Positions 8,381-18,259 are shown, counted from the first letter of the stretch. The stretch is DNA of 64,000 nt from an uncultured Eubacteriales bacterium (GCA_934474225.1 CAKSLU010000008.1:7909-71908); one strand, 5' to 3'. Numbers and translations: made by a program. Notes: generated by a model from the letters alone, not told the origin.

Positions 8381-10156
8381 ATGAAAAAGATTTTGTGTTT
8401 GCTGCTGTCCGTTCTGATGGTTGCAGGCGCGCTGTCGCTATCCGTATTCGCGGCGGGTGACGCAGTGGCCTACATCTCGTTTGTCGGCGCTGACACCAAC
8501 GACGGCAAAACCGCAGATACACCGAAAAAAACGCTTGGCAAATTGAGCGGAAACGGCGCCGTAAGCCTGCTGAAGCACGGCGGCACGCTGGTTGCCAGCC
8601 AGAAGCTGTACTTCGGCGCGGACTATGTCTGGGAGGTACCCGGCGCTGTCACCATCACGGCAAACTACGACGGCAAGGACTATAAGAATCCCGAACCCGC
8701 AAAGAATCCCGCAAGCGGCATGATGAAGTTCAAGAGCGGCGTAACGCTCACCATCAAGAGCGATGTCACCATTGACGACATCATCCTCTTCCAGGAAGCC
8801 AATCAGAACACCATCATCGTCGAGGACGGCGGTTCGCTGACCATCACCGACAAGGTCGTCTGCATGACCGCAAAGTCCTACTACATGAACATCGAGGTCA
8901 TGGACGGCGGCAAGGCTGAGATAAACGGCGGTATCTTCTCCGCAATCGAAGGCGACGGCGAAATCAAGATTGCCGACGGCGTCAAGGTGCTCGGCTCGAC
9001 CAAGCCCGAAGAGCCGACCGGCCCCGTCGAGGTCAAGGACGGCATCGCTTTCATCAGCCACGCAACCGGCAACAACGCAAATGACGGCATGTCCGCAGCG
9101 ACCGCTAAGAAGGGCTTCGGCAAACCCACCGGTGACGGTGCCATGGGTCTGCTGACGCGCGGCGGCACGCTGGTCGTCAGCGGCAAGGCGTACATCGGCA
9201 GCGCAAAGTTTGAGTTCCCCGCCATGTCCGATGAGCTTGTCATCACCTCGAATTACGGCGGCACCGACTATAAGAAGACGACGCCCGAGACCAACCCCGA
9301 CTGCGCCTTCAAGATGCAGTCCGGCGCAGAGCTGGTCATCAACAGCGATGTCCGCTTTGACGATGTAATCCTCTTCCAGGAGGGCGCACAGAACACCATC
9401 ACGGTCAAGGCGGGAACGACGCTCATCATCACCGACAAGGTCGTCCTGATGTCCAAGCCCGACCTCGATTATCACTTCCGCATCGTGATCGAGCCCGGCG
9501 CAACTGCCATTCTCAGCAAAGAAGCGCAGAGCAAGATGACGATCGAAAACAGCGGCGAACTGCTCACCTATCAGTCCGCAGAGCCGGAATCCAAGTTCAC
9601 GGCAAGCCGCACCTATGAGAACCAGTTCACCGATGTGCCGGCAAACGCATGGTTCCACACCTATGTCAAGACCGCATACGAGTATGCACTGGCAAACGGC
9701 ACGGGCAAGACGACCTTCACGCCCGACGGCACCTTCACGGTGGCGCAGGCGCTGACCGCGGCTGCCAACATCCACAAGGCTTACACGGGCAGCACCATCG
9801 ACACCGCGGGCGCTGCCAACTGGTACGACCCCTATGTCAACTACTGCGTAGCCAACGGCATCATCACGAAGGACCAGTTTGCAGACTACAACAAGAACAT
9901 CACGCGCGGCGAGATGGCAATTGTCTTTGCAAACATCCTGCCCGAGGCGGAATACAAGGCAATCCGCACCTACACGCTCTCTGACATGAACGACACGCTG
10001 CCCTCTGCGGCAGCCGTCAAGAAGCTCGCCGAGGCGGGCATCGTCGGCGGCTCGAACGGCAAATACAAGCCGAACGACCCCATCAAGCGCTCCGAGGCAT
10101 GCGTTATCTTCACGAGAATCGCCGTTGCCACCATGCGCGACGCCAAGGCAAACTGA
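8381..10156 (+). CDS. Secreted SLH surface protein with duplicated N-terminal domain
   Basis: A 591-residue exported protein. A signal peptide (MKKILCLLLSVLMVAGALS) is followed by two homologous domains of about 190 residues: the first begins near AYISFVGADTNDGKTA and the second near AFISHATGNNANDGMSA. Both contain ..GGTLV.S.K.Y.G, V.I..DV..DD[IV]ILFQE and L.ITDKVV.M. Three SLH motifs (FTDVPANAWFHTYV, NWYDPYVNYCVANGI, LSDMNDTLPSAAAV) close the protein and match the preceding gene almost residue for residue. The start at 8381 was chosen over an upstream in-frame ATG because of the GGAGG and signal peptide. Role: wall-anchored surface protein of unknown function. Confidence 0.85.
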   Translation: MKKILCLLLSVLMVAGALSLSVFAAGDAVAYISFVGADTNDGKTADTPKKTLGKLSGNGAVSLLKHGGTLVASQKLYFGADYVWEVPGAVTITANYDGKDYKNPEPAKNPASGMMKFKSGVTLTIKSDVTIDDIILFQEANQNTIIVEDGGSLTITDKVVCMTAKSYYMNIEVMDGGKAEINGGIFSAIEGDGEIKIADGVKVLGSTKPEEPTGPVEVKDGIAFISHATGNNANDGMSAATAKKGFGKPTGDGAMGLLTRGGTLVVSGKAYIGSAKFEFPAMSDELVITSNYGGTDYKKTTPETNPDCAFKMQSGAELVINSDVRFDDVILFQEGAQNTITVKAGTTLIITDKVVLMSKPDLDYHFRIVIEPGATAILSKEAQSKMTIENSGELLTYQSAEPESKFTASRTYENQFTDVPANAWFHTYVKTAYEYALANGTGKTTFTPDGTFTVAQALTAAANIHKAYTGSTIDTAGAANWYDPYVNYCVANGIITKDQFADYNKNITRGEMAIVFANILPEAEYKAIRTYTLSDMNDTLPSAAAVKKLAEAGIVGGSNGKYKPNDPIKRSEACVIFTRIAVATMRDAKAN

Positions 10157-10165
10157 CATAGTATC

Positions 10166-10197
10166 CAAAAAAGCAGCCCCGCGGGGCTGCTTTTTTG
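10166..10197 (+). terminator. Rho-independent terminator
   Basis: AAGCAGCCCC/GGGGCTGCTT stem flanked by A and T runs, after the last SLH gene. Confidence 0.88.
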
Positions 10198-10225
10198 CGT
10201 ATGTGCGCTTTTTGCGGTATAGCTA

Positions 10226-10254
10226 TTTACTTTTGTGCAAAACTTTGCTATAAT
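10226..10254 (+). promoter_or_regulatory. Sigma-A-type promoter for the gdpP operon
   Basis: TTTACT, 17-bp spacer, TATAAT. It is the only clear promoter before the six-gene run to ftsH. Confidence 0.65.
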
Positions 10255-10319
10255 AATTTTTATAAAATAGGATGATTATCGCATTGTTTCCGCACGGCTT
10301 GCCGTGGAAAGGAGAAAAC

Positions 10320-12323
10320 ATGCAAAACAAAAATAAAAACCCGCGCATCGGACTGCCGATTGCCATTCTGGTGCTCGGCACGCTCTCGCTGCTGCTCTTC
10401 TTCGGGCTGACGAAGACGGGCAAGCTGCCGGGCGCCGTCTGCCTTGCGCTCTCGCTCTTTGTCTTTCTTGCGGCAAGCGGCGTGTACGCCTGGCTGTCGA
10501 GGGATGCAACGCGCGATGTTGAGGCGAAATTCGGGCGTTCGCTCGGGCAGATCATGCTGGAGATCGTCATCAAAATGCGCCTGCCGATGGTCATCTGCGA
10601 CACGGCGGGCAAGATCATCTGGCGCAACCGCGCCTTCGGCGAGGCGACGGAGACCATCGGCTCGGTCATGGGCGTGGGGCTGGACACCATCTCCACCCTC
10701 TCGCTGGACGCCCTCTCCGAAGATGCCCCCTGTGACGCCGAGTTGTGCGACCGTCTCTATCGGGTGGATGCCTTCGGCTTCAAGACCGACGAAAAAAACT
10801 ACTGGTTCCTGATTTTCAACGACCGCACCGAATATGAAAAACTCACCGAAATGGTGGAGAGTGAGCGCAGCGTCATCGCCTATATTCTGATCGACAACCT
10901 GGACGAGCTTTCCCGCCATGTGCAGGACTTCGGCAGCGAGGTCAACGACATCGCCGGCATTCTGCGCGACTTTGCCGCCGAACTGGACGCCGTTTTGCGC
11001 GAATATGAGCGCAACAAGTATCTGCTGATCACCAACCGCGCGGGGCTGAACCGCTGCATCGCAAGCAGTTTTTCGATTCTCGACCGCGTGCGCGAAGTGC
11101 GCATCGGCGATATGGGACTGCCCGTGACCATCTCGATGGGCATCTCGGATGTGGGCGCGACGCTCCGCGACCGCGAAGCGGGCGCACGCGAGGCGCTCGG
11201 CATGGCGCTGGCGCGCGGCGGCGACCAGGTGGTCTACAAAAACGACGACGGACTGCGGTTCTACGGCGGCACGACCCGCCCGGTGCAGAAGCGCTCGAGC
11301 GTTGCCGCCAAGGTGCGCTCCTGTGAGCTGGTCGCGCACATTTCGCGCGCGTCGAGCGTCCTCATCATGGGGCACAGCGGCGCGGATCAGGACTGCTTCG
11401 GCGCGGCGGTCGGCATTGCCCGCCTTGCGATGTTCTGCTTTGTCAAGCCCTATATCGTCGTGGACAAAACCGATGCAAATACGCAGAATTTCCTCGCGAA
11501 GTTCAAGAACATCCCCGAGTACGGCGACACCTTTGTGACGCCGGATGATGCGCAGGAGCTGATTGCCAGCGACACGCTGCTTGTCATTGTGGATGTCAAC
11601 AACATTGACCATATGTTAAGCCCCGGCATCGCGCTGAGCGTGAACGACGCCATCATCATCGACCACCACCGCAAGACTGCGCCGAAGACGCAGCGCGAGT
11701 GGATTGCCGAGTATATCGAGCCCTCCGCCTCCAGCGCATCCGAGCTGGTTGCGGAGATTCTGGAGCAGTCCATCAGCGAGGGGCTGCTGCTGCGCGAGGA
11801 GGCGGACGCCCTGCTCGGCGGCATTCTGCTGGACACCAAGCAGTTTACGCGCTCGACCGGCACCCGCACGCTGAACGCCGCCATCTACCTGCGCAGCGCG
11901 GGCGCAAGCGTGTATGAATCCGCGTGCGAACTGAAGAGCGACTTTTGCGAATTCCGCAAGCAGTCCAAGATCCTCTCCGACCTCGTCATTTACCGCGGGC
12001 GCTTTGCCATCGCCAAGGACGAGGACGACGGCGCACCCACCGACCGCATTGCGGCGGCGAAGGCGGCGGAAAGTCTGCTCTCCATCAAGGGCGTGGACGC
12101 CGCGTTTGCCCTCATCCGCATCGGCGGAGAAACGCACATTTCCGCGCGCTCGGGCGCGGCGGTCAGCGTGCAGCTCATCCTGGAAAAGATGGGTGGCGGC
12201 GGCCATCTCGACAGCGCGGGCGCGCGCTCGGCAGACCCGATGGTCACCGTGCTGGAGCAGTTGAAGGCTGCCATTGACGCCTACCTCGAAGAAAACAGCG
12301 CGCCGACCGGCACCGAAATCTGA
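10320..12323 (+). CDS. gdpP: Cyclic-di-AMP phosphodiesterase GdpP (YybT family)
   Basis: A 667-residue membrane enzyme that hydrolyses c-di-AMP to pApA. Two N-terminal membrane segments (about 9-28 and 38-55) precede a PAS-like domain (about 80-150), a degenerate GGDEF domain (about 165-305; the GGDEF signature is replaced) and a DHH-DHHA1 catalytic half (about 335-660). Metal-site motifs visible are GHSGADQDCFG, VDVNNIDHM and IIDHHRK, with GGGGHLDSAGA in DHHA1. The start at 10320 was chosen because GGAAAGGAG sits just upstream. It is followed by rplI and dnaB, the usual Firmicutes order, which supports the assignment. Confidence 0.95.
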   Translation: MQNKNKNPRIGLPIAILVLGTLSLLLFFGLTKTGKLPGAVCLALSLFVFLAASGVYAWLSRDATRDVEAKFGRSLGQIMLEIVIKMRLPMVICDTAGKIIWRNRAFGEATETIGSVMGVGLDTISTLSLDALSEDAPCDAELCDRLYRVDAFGFKTDEKNYWFLIFNDRTEYEKLTEMVESERSVIAYILIDNLDELSRHVQDFGSEVNDIAGILRDFAAELDAVLREYERNKYLLITNRAGLNRCIASSFSILDRVREVRIGDMGLPVTISMGISDVGATLRDREAGAREALGMALARGGDQVVYKNDDGLRFYGGTTRPVQKRSSVAAKVRSCELVAHISRASSVLIMGHSGADQDCFGAAVGIARLAMFCFVKPYIVVDKTDANTQNFLAKFKNIPEYGDTFVTPDDAQELIASDTLLVIVDVNNIDHMLSPGIALSVNDAIIIDHHRKTAPKTQREWIAEYIEPSASSASELVAEILEQSISEGLLLREEADALLGGILLDTKQFTRSTGTRTLNAAIYLRSAGASVYESACELKSDFCEFRKQSKILSDLVIYRGRFAIAKDEDDGAPTDRIAAAKAAESLLSIKGVDAAFALIRIGGETHISARSGAAVSVQLILEKMGGGGHLDSAGARSADPMVTVLEQLKAAIDAYLEENSAPTGTEI

Positions 12324-12362
12324 AAAATTCACCCCGGCATTCCCGGAAGAAAGGATACCCCC

Positions 12363-12812
12363 ATGAAAGTAATTCTCTTGAAAGATGTAAAAGGCAGCGG
12401 CAAAGCGGGCGCAGTCGTCGAGGTTTCCGACGGCTTTGCGCGCAATTTTCTGATTCCGAAAGGGCTTGCCAAGTCGGCAGACGCCTCGGCGCTCAACGAC
12501 CTGAAGAACAAGGAAGCGGCACGCCTGCACAAAATCGAAGTGGACAAGGCGGAGGCGCGCGAGATGGCGTCCAAACTGGAAGGCATCCTCGTGAAAATCG
12601 AGGCGGCAAGCGGCGCGGACGGCAGACTCTACGGCAGCATCACCTCGCAGCATGTCGCCGACGCACTGAAGGCGCAGGGCGGCGTGGAGATCGACAAGCG
12701 CAAGATCGTTCTGCCCGACCCCATCAAGGCATACGGCAAGTTTGAGATCCCGGTCAAGCTCTATGCGAGCGAGATCATGGGCAAGATCAATCTGATCGTC
12801 ACCGACAAATAA
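12363..12812 (+). CDS. rplI: 50S ribosomal protein L9
   Basis: A 149-residue L9, which binds 23S rRNA near the L1 stalk. It begins with the classic MKVILLKDVKGSGKAG and contains DGFARNFLIPKGLA, followed by the long central helix and a C-terminal domain (GRLYGSITSQHVADAL). Full length for the family. It sits between gdpP and dnaB, 39 bp after gdpP, with an AGAAAGGA ribosome binding site. Confidence 0.98.
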   Translation: MKVILLKDVKGSGKAGAVVEVSDGFARNFLIPKGLAKSADASALNDLKNKEAARLHKIEVDKAEAREMASKLEGILVKIEAASGADGRLYGSITSQHVADALKAQGGVEIDKRKIVLPDPIKAYGKFEIPVKLYASEIMGKINLIVTDK

Positions 12813-12833
12813 ACGGCAGTCGCCGAAAGGAGA

Positions 12834-14183
12834 ATGGCTTTGAACGGCGATTTTACCAGAAAAATGCCCGTCTCAATCGAGGCGGAGCAATCGGTTCTCG
12901 GCTCGATTCTCATAAGTCCCGAGAGCTTTGACAAGATTGCCTCCCTGATTACGGCGGACGACTTCTATCTCGAAGAGCATCAGAACATCTTTGAGACCAT
13001 GAAGGAGCTGTACAAAAAGAACCGCGAGATTGACCCCGTGACGCTGATTGACGCACTGGTGCGCGAGGGCGTCTATGACAAGGCGGGCGGCACCGAGTAC
13101 ATCAAGGTGATTGCCAAGACCGTGCCGACGGCGGCGAATGTCGTGGACTATGCGAAAATTGTCAAGGACAAGAGCACGCTGCGCGCCATGATTTCGGTCT
13201 GCGAGAGCATCTCGGAGGAGGCGTACACCGAGGCGGGCGAGGTCGAGTACCTCTTAAACGCCGCGGAGCAGCGCATCTTTGAGATTGCGGAGCGGCGCGA
13301 ATCCAAGAACTTTGAGAAAATCAGCGACATTGTGCCGCGCGTCTATGCAAACCTTGAGCTTATCTCCAAGGACAAGAGCGCGCTCAAAGGCACACCGACC
13401 GGGTTCTCCGGGCTTGACCGGGTGCTGGTCGGCATGGGCGAGAGCGACCTTGTGCTGATTGGCGCGCGCCCCGGTATGGGTAAGACCTCGTTTGCGCTGA
13501 ACATCGGCACCAATGTGGCGAAGTCCACGAAGAAAGCCGTCTGCATTTTCTCGCTGGAAATGTCGTCGGACCAGCTGGTCACGCGTATACTTTCCAGTGA
13601 GGCGATGGTCGAGAGCAACGCGCTGCGCAGCGGCAACCTCACCGAGGAGGACTGGACCAAGCTGGCGCACGCGGCGGCGGAGATTGCCGAATGCGACATG
13701 CTGATTGACGACACCACGGGGCAGACCATCACCGCCATGAAGGCAAAGCTGCGCCGCGTGAAGAACCTCGGGCTCGTCATCATCGACTACCTGCAGCTGA
13801 TGCAGAGCGACCGCAAAATCGACAACCGCGTGCAGGAGGTCGCCGACATTTCGCGTAACCTCAAAATCATGGCAAAAGAGCTGAATGTGCCGATCATCTG
13901 CTGCGCACAGCTCTCGCGCGGACCCGAATCCCGCACCGACAAAAAGCCGATGCTGTCCGACCTGCGCGACTCGGGCGCAATCGAGCAGGACGCCGACGTC
14001 GTCGTCTTCCTCTACCGCGACGAGTACTACAAGACCGCCGAGGCGGCGGGCGCGGCGGAGCAAAACGCCAACACTGCCGAGATCATCGTCGCCAAGAACC
14101 GCCACGGCGGTACCGGCACGGTCAAGGTCGGCTGGATCGGGCAGTACACCAAGTTCCGCACCATTGAGGAAGGATTGGAGTAA
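12834..14183 (+). CDS. dnaB: Replicative DNA helicase DnaB
   Basis: A hexameric replication-fork helicase of 447-449 residues. The N-terminal domain binds primase (PVSIEAEQSVLGSIL), followed by the RecA-like ATPase: Walker A GARPGMGKTS (about residues 210-219), Walker B LVIIDYLQLM, and SDLRDSGAIEQDAD plus KNRHGGTG. The ATG at 12834 sits only 1 nt after AAAGGAG, whereas an in-frame TTG at 12840 has a normal 7-nt spacing. The true start may therefore be TTG, shortening the protein by two residues. Part of the gdpP-rplI-dnaB-tilS operon. Confidence 0.97.
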   Translation: MALNGDFTRKMPVSIEAEQSVLGSILISPESFDKIASLITADDFYLEEHQNIFETMKELYKKNREIDPVTLIDALVREGVYDKAGGTEYIKVIAKTVPTAANVVDYAKIVKDKSTLRAMISVCESISEEAYTEAGEVEYLLNAAEQRIFEIAERRESKNFEKISDIVPRVYANLELISKDKSALKGTPTGFSGLDRVLVGMGESDLVLIGARPGMGKTSFALNIGTNVAKSTKKAVCIFSLEMSSDQLVTRILSSEAMVESNALRSGNLTEEDWTKLAHAAAEIAECDMLIDDTTGQTITAMKAKLRRVKNLGLVIIDYLQLMQSDRKIDNRVQEVADISRNLKIMAKELNVPIICCAQLSRGPESRTDKKPMLSDLRDSGAIEQDADVVVFLYRDEYYKTAEAAGAAEQNANTAEIIVAKNRHGGTGTVKVGWIGQYTKFRTIEEGLE

Positions 14184-14204
14184 GGGCGACCGACTCCCGT
14201 TTCT

Positions 14205-15584
14205 ATGGACATTTATCGAAAGTTTACAGAGGCGCTCCGCACGCTCGGCGTGCACGGCGGTGTTGTCGTCGCCTTTTCGGGCGGGGCGGACTCCACCTGC
14301 CTGCTGTCTCTGTTCTGCACCGCCGCCGCGCGCGGCGATTTTCCCTATCCGCTTGCCGCGGCGCACCTCAATCACGGGCTGCGCGGCGAGGAAGCGGCGC
14401 GCGATGCGCGCTTCTGCGCAGAATTCTGCCGCGCACGCGGCATTCCCTGTTTCTGTGAGACGGCGGATGTCGCCGCGCTTGCCAAAGCGGCACACCGCGG
14501 CATCGAGGAAACGGCGCGCAGCGCGCGCTACGCCTTCTTCGACCGTCTGCTTGCCGAAAATGCGGCGTATACCGCAGTTGCCACGGCGCACAATAAAAAC
14601 GATTTGTGCGAGACGATGCTGTTTCATCTTTCGCGCGGCACGGGGCTTGACGGGCTGTGCTCGATTCCCGCGCGGCGCGAAAGCATCATCCGCCCGCTGC
14701 TCGATGTGCGCCGCGACGAGATTTTAGCTTACCTCGCGGCTGCCGGGCAGGACTATGTCACCGACAGCACCAACTTATCCGCCCTCTACAGCCGCAACCG
14801 CATCCGCCGCACGGTGCTGCCCGCGCTGACGGAAGTCGCACCGCAGGCGGTGGACAGCATGGCGCGCACCGCGCATCTGCTGCGCGCCGATGCGGACTAT
14901 CTCGACGCCGAGGCGCGGCGCATCTACCCCGCCGTCGTCAAAGACGGCGCGCTCGACACCGAAAAAGCACAAAACATTCACAGAGCGCTGCTTTCGCGCA
15001 TCCTGCGGATGTTGTATAATGATACCTGTGGGACTGTCCCCGGCTGTGCGCACATCGACGCGCTCTGCGACCGCATTGCCGCAGGACGGCGCGACTTTCG
15101 CGCGTCCCTGCCGGGCGCTGTCGCCGTTGCCTCGCACGGACTTTTGCGCCTTTACACCGCGGATGACCGCGCAGGCGGCGCAGCGCAGGAATTTGCCGTC
15201 CCGCTCACGCCCGGCGTGCCGGCCACGCTGCCTTTCGGCGACATGCTGCTGCTCACGCGCGGCGCGGTGCCGGACGACTTTCCGCATGAGCCTGCCGCCG
15301 TCTTCGCCGCCGAAGCATTTGACGGCGTGGACATCGTCGTGCGGTCACGGCGCGACGGCGACACGATTCACTACTTCGGCAAAACACACAAGGCCAAGCG
15401 CGTCATTGCCGACGCAAAACTGTCCCCCACGGCAAAATCGCGATTGTTTTTCCTCGCCGCGGGCGATACTGTACTGTATATCCGCGCTCTCGCCACCGCC
15501 GATGCGGCGTTTTACCGCGGCGGCGACGCGATGCGTTTATATATCAAATCGGAAGATAATAAAGGAGACGCCGACGGCGTTTAG
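14205..15584 (+). CDS. tilS: tRNA(Ile)-lysidine synthase
   Basis: A 459-residue enzyme that ligates lysine to C34 of the CAU-anticodon tRNA-Ile so that it reads AUA. The N-type ATP pyrophosphatase loop FSGGADSTCLL lies at about residues 24-34, with the family HLNHGLRGEEAARDA segment at about 50-65. An all-helical middle and a C-terminal TilS domain (RSRRDGDTIHYFGKTHKAKRVI) follow. The family usually lies next to hpt and ftsH, as here. Essential in most bacteria. Confidence 0.95.
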   Translation: MDIYRKFTEALRTLGVHGGVVVAFSGGADSTCLLSLFCTAAARGDFPYPLAAAHLNHGLRGEEAARDARFCAEFCRARGIPCFCETADVAALAKAAHRGIEETARSARYAFFDRLLAENAAYTAVATAHNKNDLCETMLFHLSRGTGLDGLCSIPARRESIIRPLLDVRRDEILAYLAAAGQDYVTDSTNLSALYSRNRIRRTVLPALTEVAPQAVDSMARTAHLLRADADYLDAEARRIYPAVVKDGALDTEKAQNIHRALLSRILRMLYNDTCGTVPGCAHIDALCDRIAAGRRDFRASLPGAVAVASHGLLRLYTADDRAGGAAQEFAVPLTPGVPATLPFGDMLLLTRGAVPDDFPHEPAAVFAAEAFDGVDIVVRSRRDGDTIHYFGKTHKAKRVIADAKLSPTAKSRLFFLAAGDTVLYIRALATADAAFYRGGDAMRLYIKSEDNKGDADGV

Positions 15585-15588
15585 AAAC

Positions 15589-16137
15589 ATGAACAACGAC
15601 ATCCTGAAAATTCTCGTAGACGAAAAAGAAATTGACGCAGCAACCACGCGCCTTGCGGGGGAGATCGACCGCGACTACGCGGGCAAATCCGAGCATCTTG
15701 TGCTGCTCGGCATCCTGAAAGGCTCGCTGCCCTTCATGGCGGAACTGATGAAAAAGCTGACCGTGAACCCCGAAATCGAGGTCATGAAGGTGTCCTCCTA
15801 CGGTGCGGGTACCAAAACGAGCGGTTCCATCCACATCATTCTGGACTGGATGCGCCCGAACATCGAGGAGTGCGACATCGTGGTGATCGAGGACATCATC
15901 GACAGCGGCAGGACGCTCTCCTACCTCTGCGACTATCTGAAACTCAAGGGCGCAAAGAGCGTGCGCACCTGCACCCTGCTCGACAAGCCCTCCCGCCGCG
16001 AGGTGGAGTTCACCCCGGACTACTGCGGCGTGACCGTCCCGGACGAATTTGTGGTCGGCTTTGGGCTCGACTATGCGGAAAAGTACCGCGCGCTCCCTTA
16101 CATAGGCATTCTCAAACCCGAGATCTACGCAAAATAA
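15589..16137 (+). CDS. hpt: Hypoxanthine phosphoribosyltransferase
   Basis: A 182-residue purine salvage enzyme making IMP or GMP from PRPP. Motifs: ILKGSLPFMAELM, the PRPP loop VVIEDIIDSGRTLSYL (about residues 100-115), and the C-terminal VVGFGLDYAEKYRALPYIGIL. The start at 15589 follows tilS by 4 bp and has AAAGGAG at a longish spacing; the open frame extending upstream is a shadow of tilS. The tilS-hpt-ftsH order is conserved in Firmicutes. Confidence 0.97.
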   Translation: MNNDILKILVDEKEIDAATTRLAGEIDRDYAGKSEHLVLLGILKGSLPFMAELMKKLTVNPEIEVMKVSSYGAGTKTSGSIHIILDWMRPNIEECDIVVIEDIIDSGRTLSYLCDYLKLKGAKSVRTCTLLDKPSRREVEFTPDYCGVTVPDEFVVGFGLDYAEKYRALPYIGILKPEIYAK

Positions 16138-16188
16138 ACGCCGCACAGAGGCACTTAGGATTTCCTCCCAGAAAGGTTTGGTACCCTG

Positions 16189-18219
16189 ATGAAAAACAAC
16201 ATGAAAGTCATCCTCATGTATGTCGTCTTCATTCTGGCGATTACATGGCTTGTGTCCAGCTTCTTCCCCACGAAGGAGACCGAGGCGCTGAACTACAGCG
16301 ATGTGCTGAGTTACTTTGAAAAAGGCGAAGTCAGGTCGTTCAGCGTGGACACCAACAACCGGCTGACGATGAAGCTGCGGCAGGCGGACGGCTCGAAGGA
16401 CAAGACCGTCACCTACAGCCTGCGCGACCTCTCGCTCTTCATTCACGACACCGAGGATACCGTCAAGGCGCAGTATGCGGACGGCACGATTGAAAAATAC
16501 GACTACAAGCCCGTGGTGGTCAACTGGTGGGTCTCCTTCTTACCCTACCTCATCATGATGGTCATTTTCATCGCGTTCTGGATCTACATGGTCCGGCAGA
16601 TGAACGGCCAGGGCGGCAAGATGAACAGCTTCGGCCGCGCGCGCGTCAAGGTGGCAAGCGACCAGAAAAAGCGCGTCACCTTTGCCGATGTGGCAGGCGC
16701 GGACGAGGAGAAAGAGGAGCTTGAGGAGGTCGTCGAATTTCTCAAGCACCCGGCAGAATTTGAAAAACTGGGCGCCAAAATTCCGCACGGCGTGCTCTTG
16801 ATGGGCCCTCCCGGCACGGGTAAGACCCTGCTTGCCAAGGCGGTTGCCGGTGAGGCGAATGTGCCGTTCTACTCCATCTCCGGCTCCGACTTTGTGGAGA
16901 TGTACGTCGGCGTCGGCGCATCGCGCGTGCGCGATTTGTTTGAGACGGCGCGCCGCCATCCCGCCAGCATCGTCTTCATCGACGAGATCGACGCGGTCGG
17001 CAGACAGCGCGGCACGGGTCTCGGCGGCGGTCATGACGAGCGCGAACAGACGCTCAACCAGCTGCTCGTCGAGATGGACGGCTTCGGCGCGGGCGGCAGC
17101 AATGTCATTGTCATGGCGGCGACCAACCGCGCGGACATTCTCGACCCCGCCCTGCTCCGCCCCGGCCGCTTTGACCGACAGATCACGGTCAACTATCCCG
17201 ACATCCGCGGCCGCGAGGCGATCCTGCACGTCCATGCCAAGGGTAAGCCGTTTGAGAGCGATGTGGACTTCTCCACGATCGCCAAGACCACGGTCGGCTT
17301 CACCGGCGCGGACCTTGCCAACCTTCTCAACGAGGCGGCGCTGCTTGCCGCCCGCCGCAAAAAGGCGCTCATCGGCATGAACGACATCGAGGACGCGATG
17401 ATGCGCGTGCTCATGGGGCCGCAGAAGCGCTCGCACAAGATTTCGGACAACGACAAGAAAATCACGGCATACCACGAGGCAGGTCACGCCATCGCGGCGA
17501 AGATCGTCTGCCCGAACGAGACCGTGCATCAGATTTCGATTATCCCCGCCGGGCAGGCTGCCGGTGTCACAGTGACCCGCCCGAACGGCGACCATGAGCA
17601 TCTGACCAAGAGCCAGATGGAGGGCAAAATCGTCATGCTGCTCGGCGGTCGCTGCGCCGAGGCGCTCATCGTCGGTGATATTTCGACCGGCGCGTCCAAC
17701 GACATCGAGCGCGCAACGAGCATTGCGCGCAGCATGGTCACGCACTACGGCATGAGCGAGAAGCTCGGCACCGTTGCCTACGGGCACGACCAGAGCAGCG
17801 TCTTCCTCGGCAGAGACTTCTCCAGCGCCCCTGCCTACTCCGAGAACACCGCCGCGCTGATTGACAGCGAAACGCTGCGCATCGTCAACGAGGCATACGC
17901 CAAGGTCGAGGAGATTTTGAAGGCGCATATGGATAAGCTGCACTTCATCGCCGGGTTCCTCTTCAAGAACGAGGTCATGGAGGCAGACCAGTTTGACGCC
18001 GCGATGCAGGACGGCGAACACACCTACGAAGAGATCGAGGCGCTCCGCAGCGAGCGCTCGAAGCGCTCCGAGGCGGAGAACGCCGAGGCAAAGCGCCGCC
18101 GCGACGCGGAGGACGCCGAGCGCAAGCAGAAAGCGGCGCGTGACGCCGCCGCCCATCTCGACGAGATTGACACGGAAGGCGATGCGGACGACGATACCCC
18201 GCCGACGCCGAAAGACTGA
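16189..18219 (+). CDS. ftsH: ATP-dependent zinc metalloprotease FtsH
   Basis: A 676-residue AAA+ membrane protease that degrades misfolded membrane proteins and regulators. TM1 (about 7-25) and TM2 (about 113-135) flank an extracytoplasmic domain. Walker A GPPGTGKT (about 206-213), Walker B IVFIDEIDAVG, the SRH region and the zinc motif HEAGH (residues 429-433) are intact. The last 60 residues are a highly charged tail (KRSEAENAEAKRRRD...) longer than in many homologues. A second in-frame ATG lies 12 bp downstream, so the start is uncertain by four residues. Last gene of the operon, closed by the terminator at 18231. Confidence 0.97.
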   Translation: MKNNMKVILMYVVFILAITWLVSSFFPTKETEALNYSDVLSYFEKGEVRSFSVDTNNRLTMKLRQADGSKDKTVTYSLRDLSLFIHDTEDTVKAQYADGTIEKYDYKPVVVNWWVSFLPYLIMMVIFIAFWIYMVRQMNGQGGKMNSFGRARVKVASDQKKRVTFADVAGADEEKEELEEVVEFLKHPAEFEKLGAKIPHGVLLMGPPGTGKTLLAKAVAGEANVPFYSISGSDFVEMYVGVGASRVRDLFETARRHPASIVFIDEIDAVGRQRGTGLGGGHDEREQTLNQLLVEMDGFGAGGSNVIVMAATNRADILDPALLRPGRFDRQITVNYPDIRGREAILHVHAKGKPFESDVDFSTIAKTTVGFTGADLANLLNEAALLAARRKKALIGMNDIEDAMMRVLMGPQKRSHKISDNDKKITAYHEAGHAIAAKIVCPNETVHQISIIPAGQAAGVTVTRPNGDHEHLTKSQMEGKIVMLLGGRCAEALIVGDISTGASNDIERATSIARSMVTHYGMSEKLGTVAYGHDQSSVFLGRDFSSAPAYSENTAALIDSETLRIVNEAYAKVEEILKAHMDKLHFIAGFLFKNEVMEADQFDAAMQDGEHTYEEIEALRSERSKRSEAENAEAKRRRDAEDAERKQKAARDAAAHLDEIDTEGDADDDTPPTPKD

Positions 18220-18230
18220 GAAGAGTAAAG

Positions 18231-18259
18231 AAGAAGCACGCCGGGCGGCGTGCTTCTTT
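18231..18259 (+). terminator. Rho-independent terminator of the ftsH operon
   Basis: AAGAAGCACGCC/GGCGTGCTTCTT stem, 12 bp after the ftsH stop. Confidence 0.85.
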
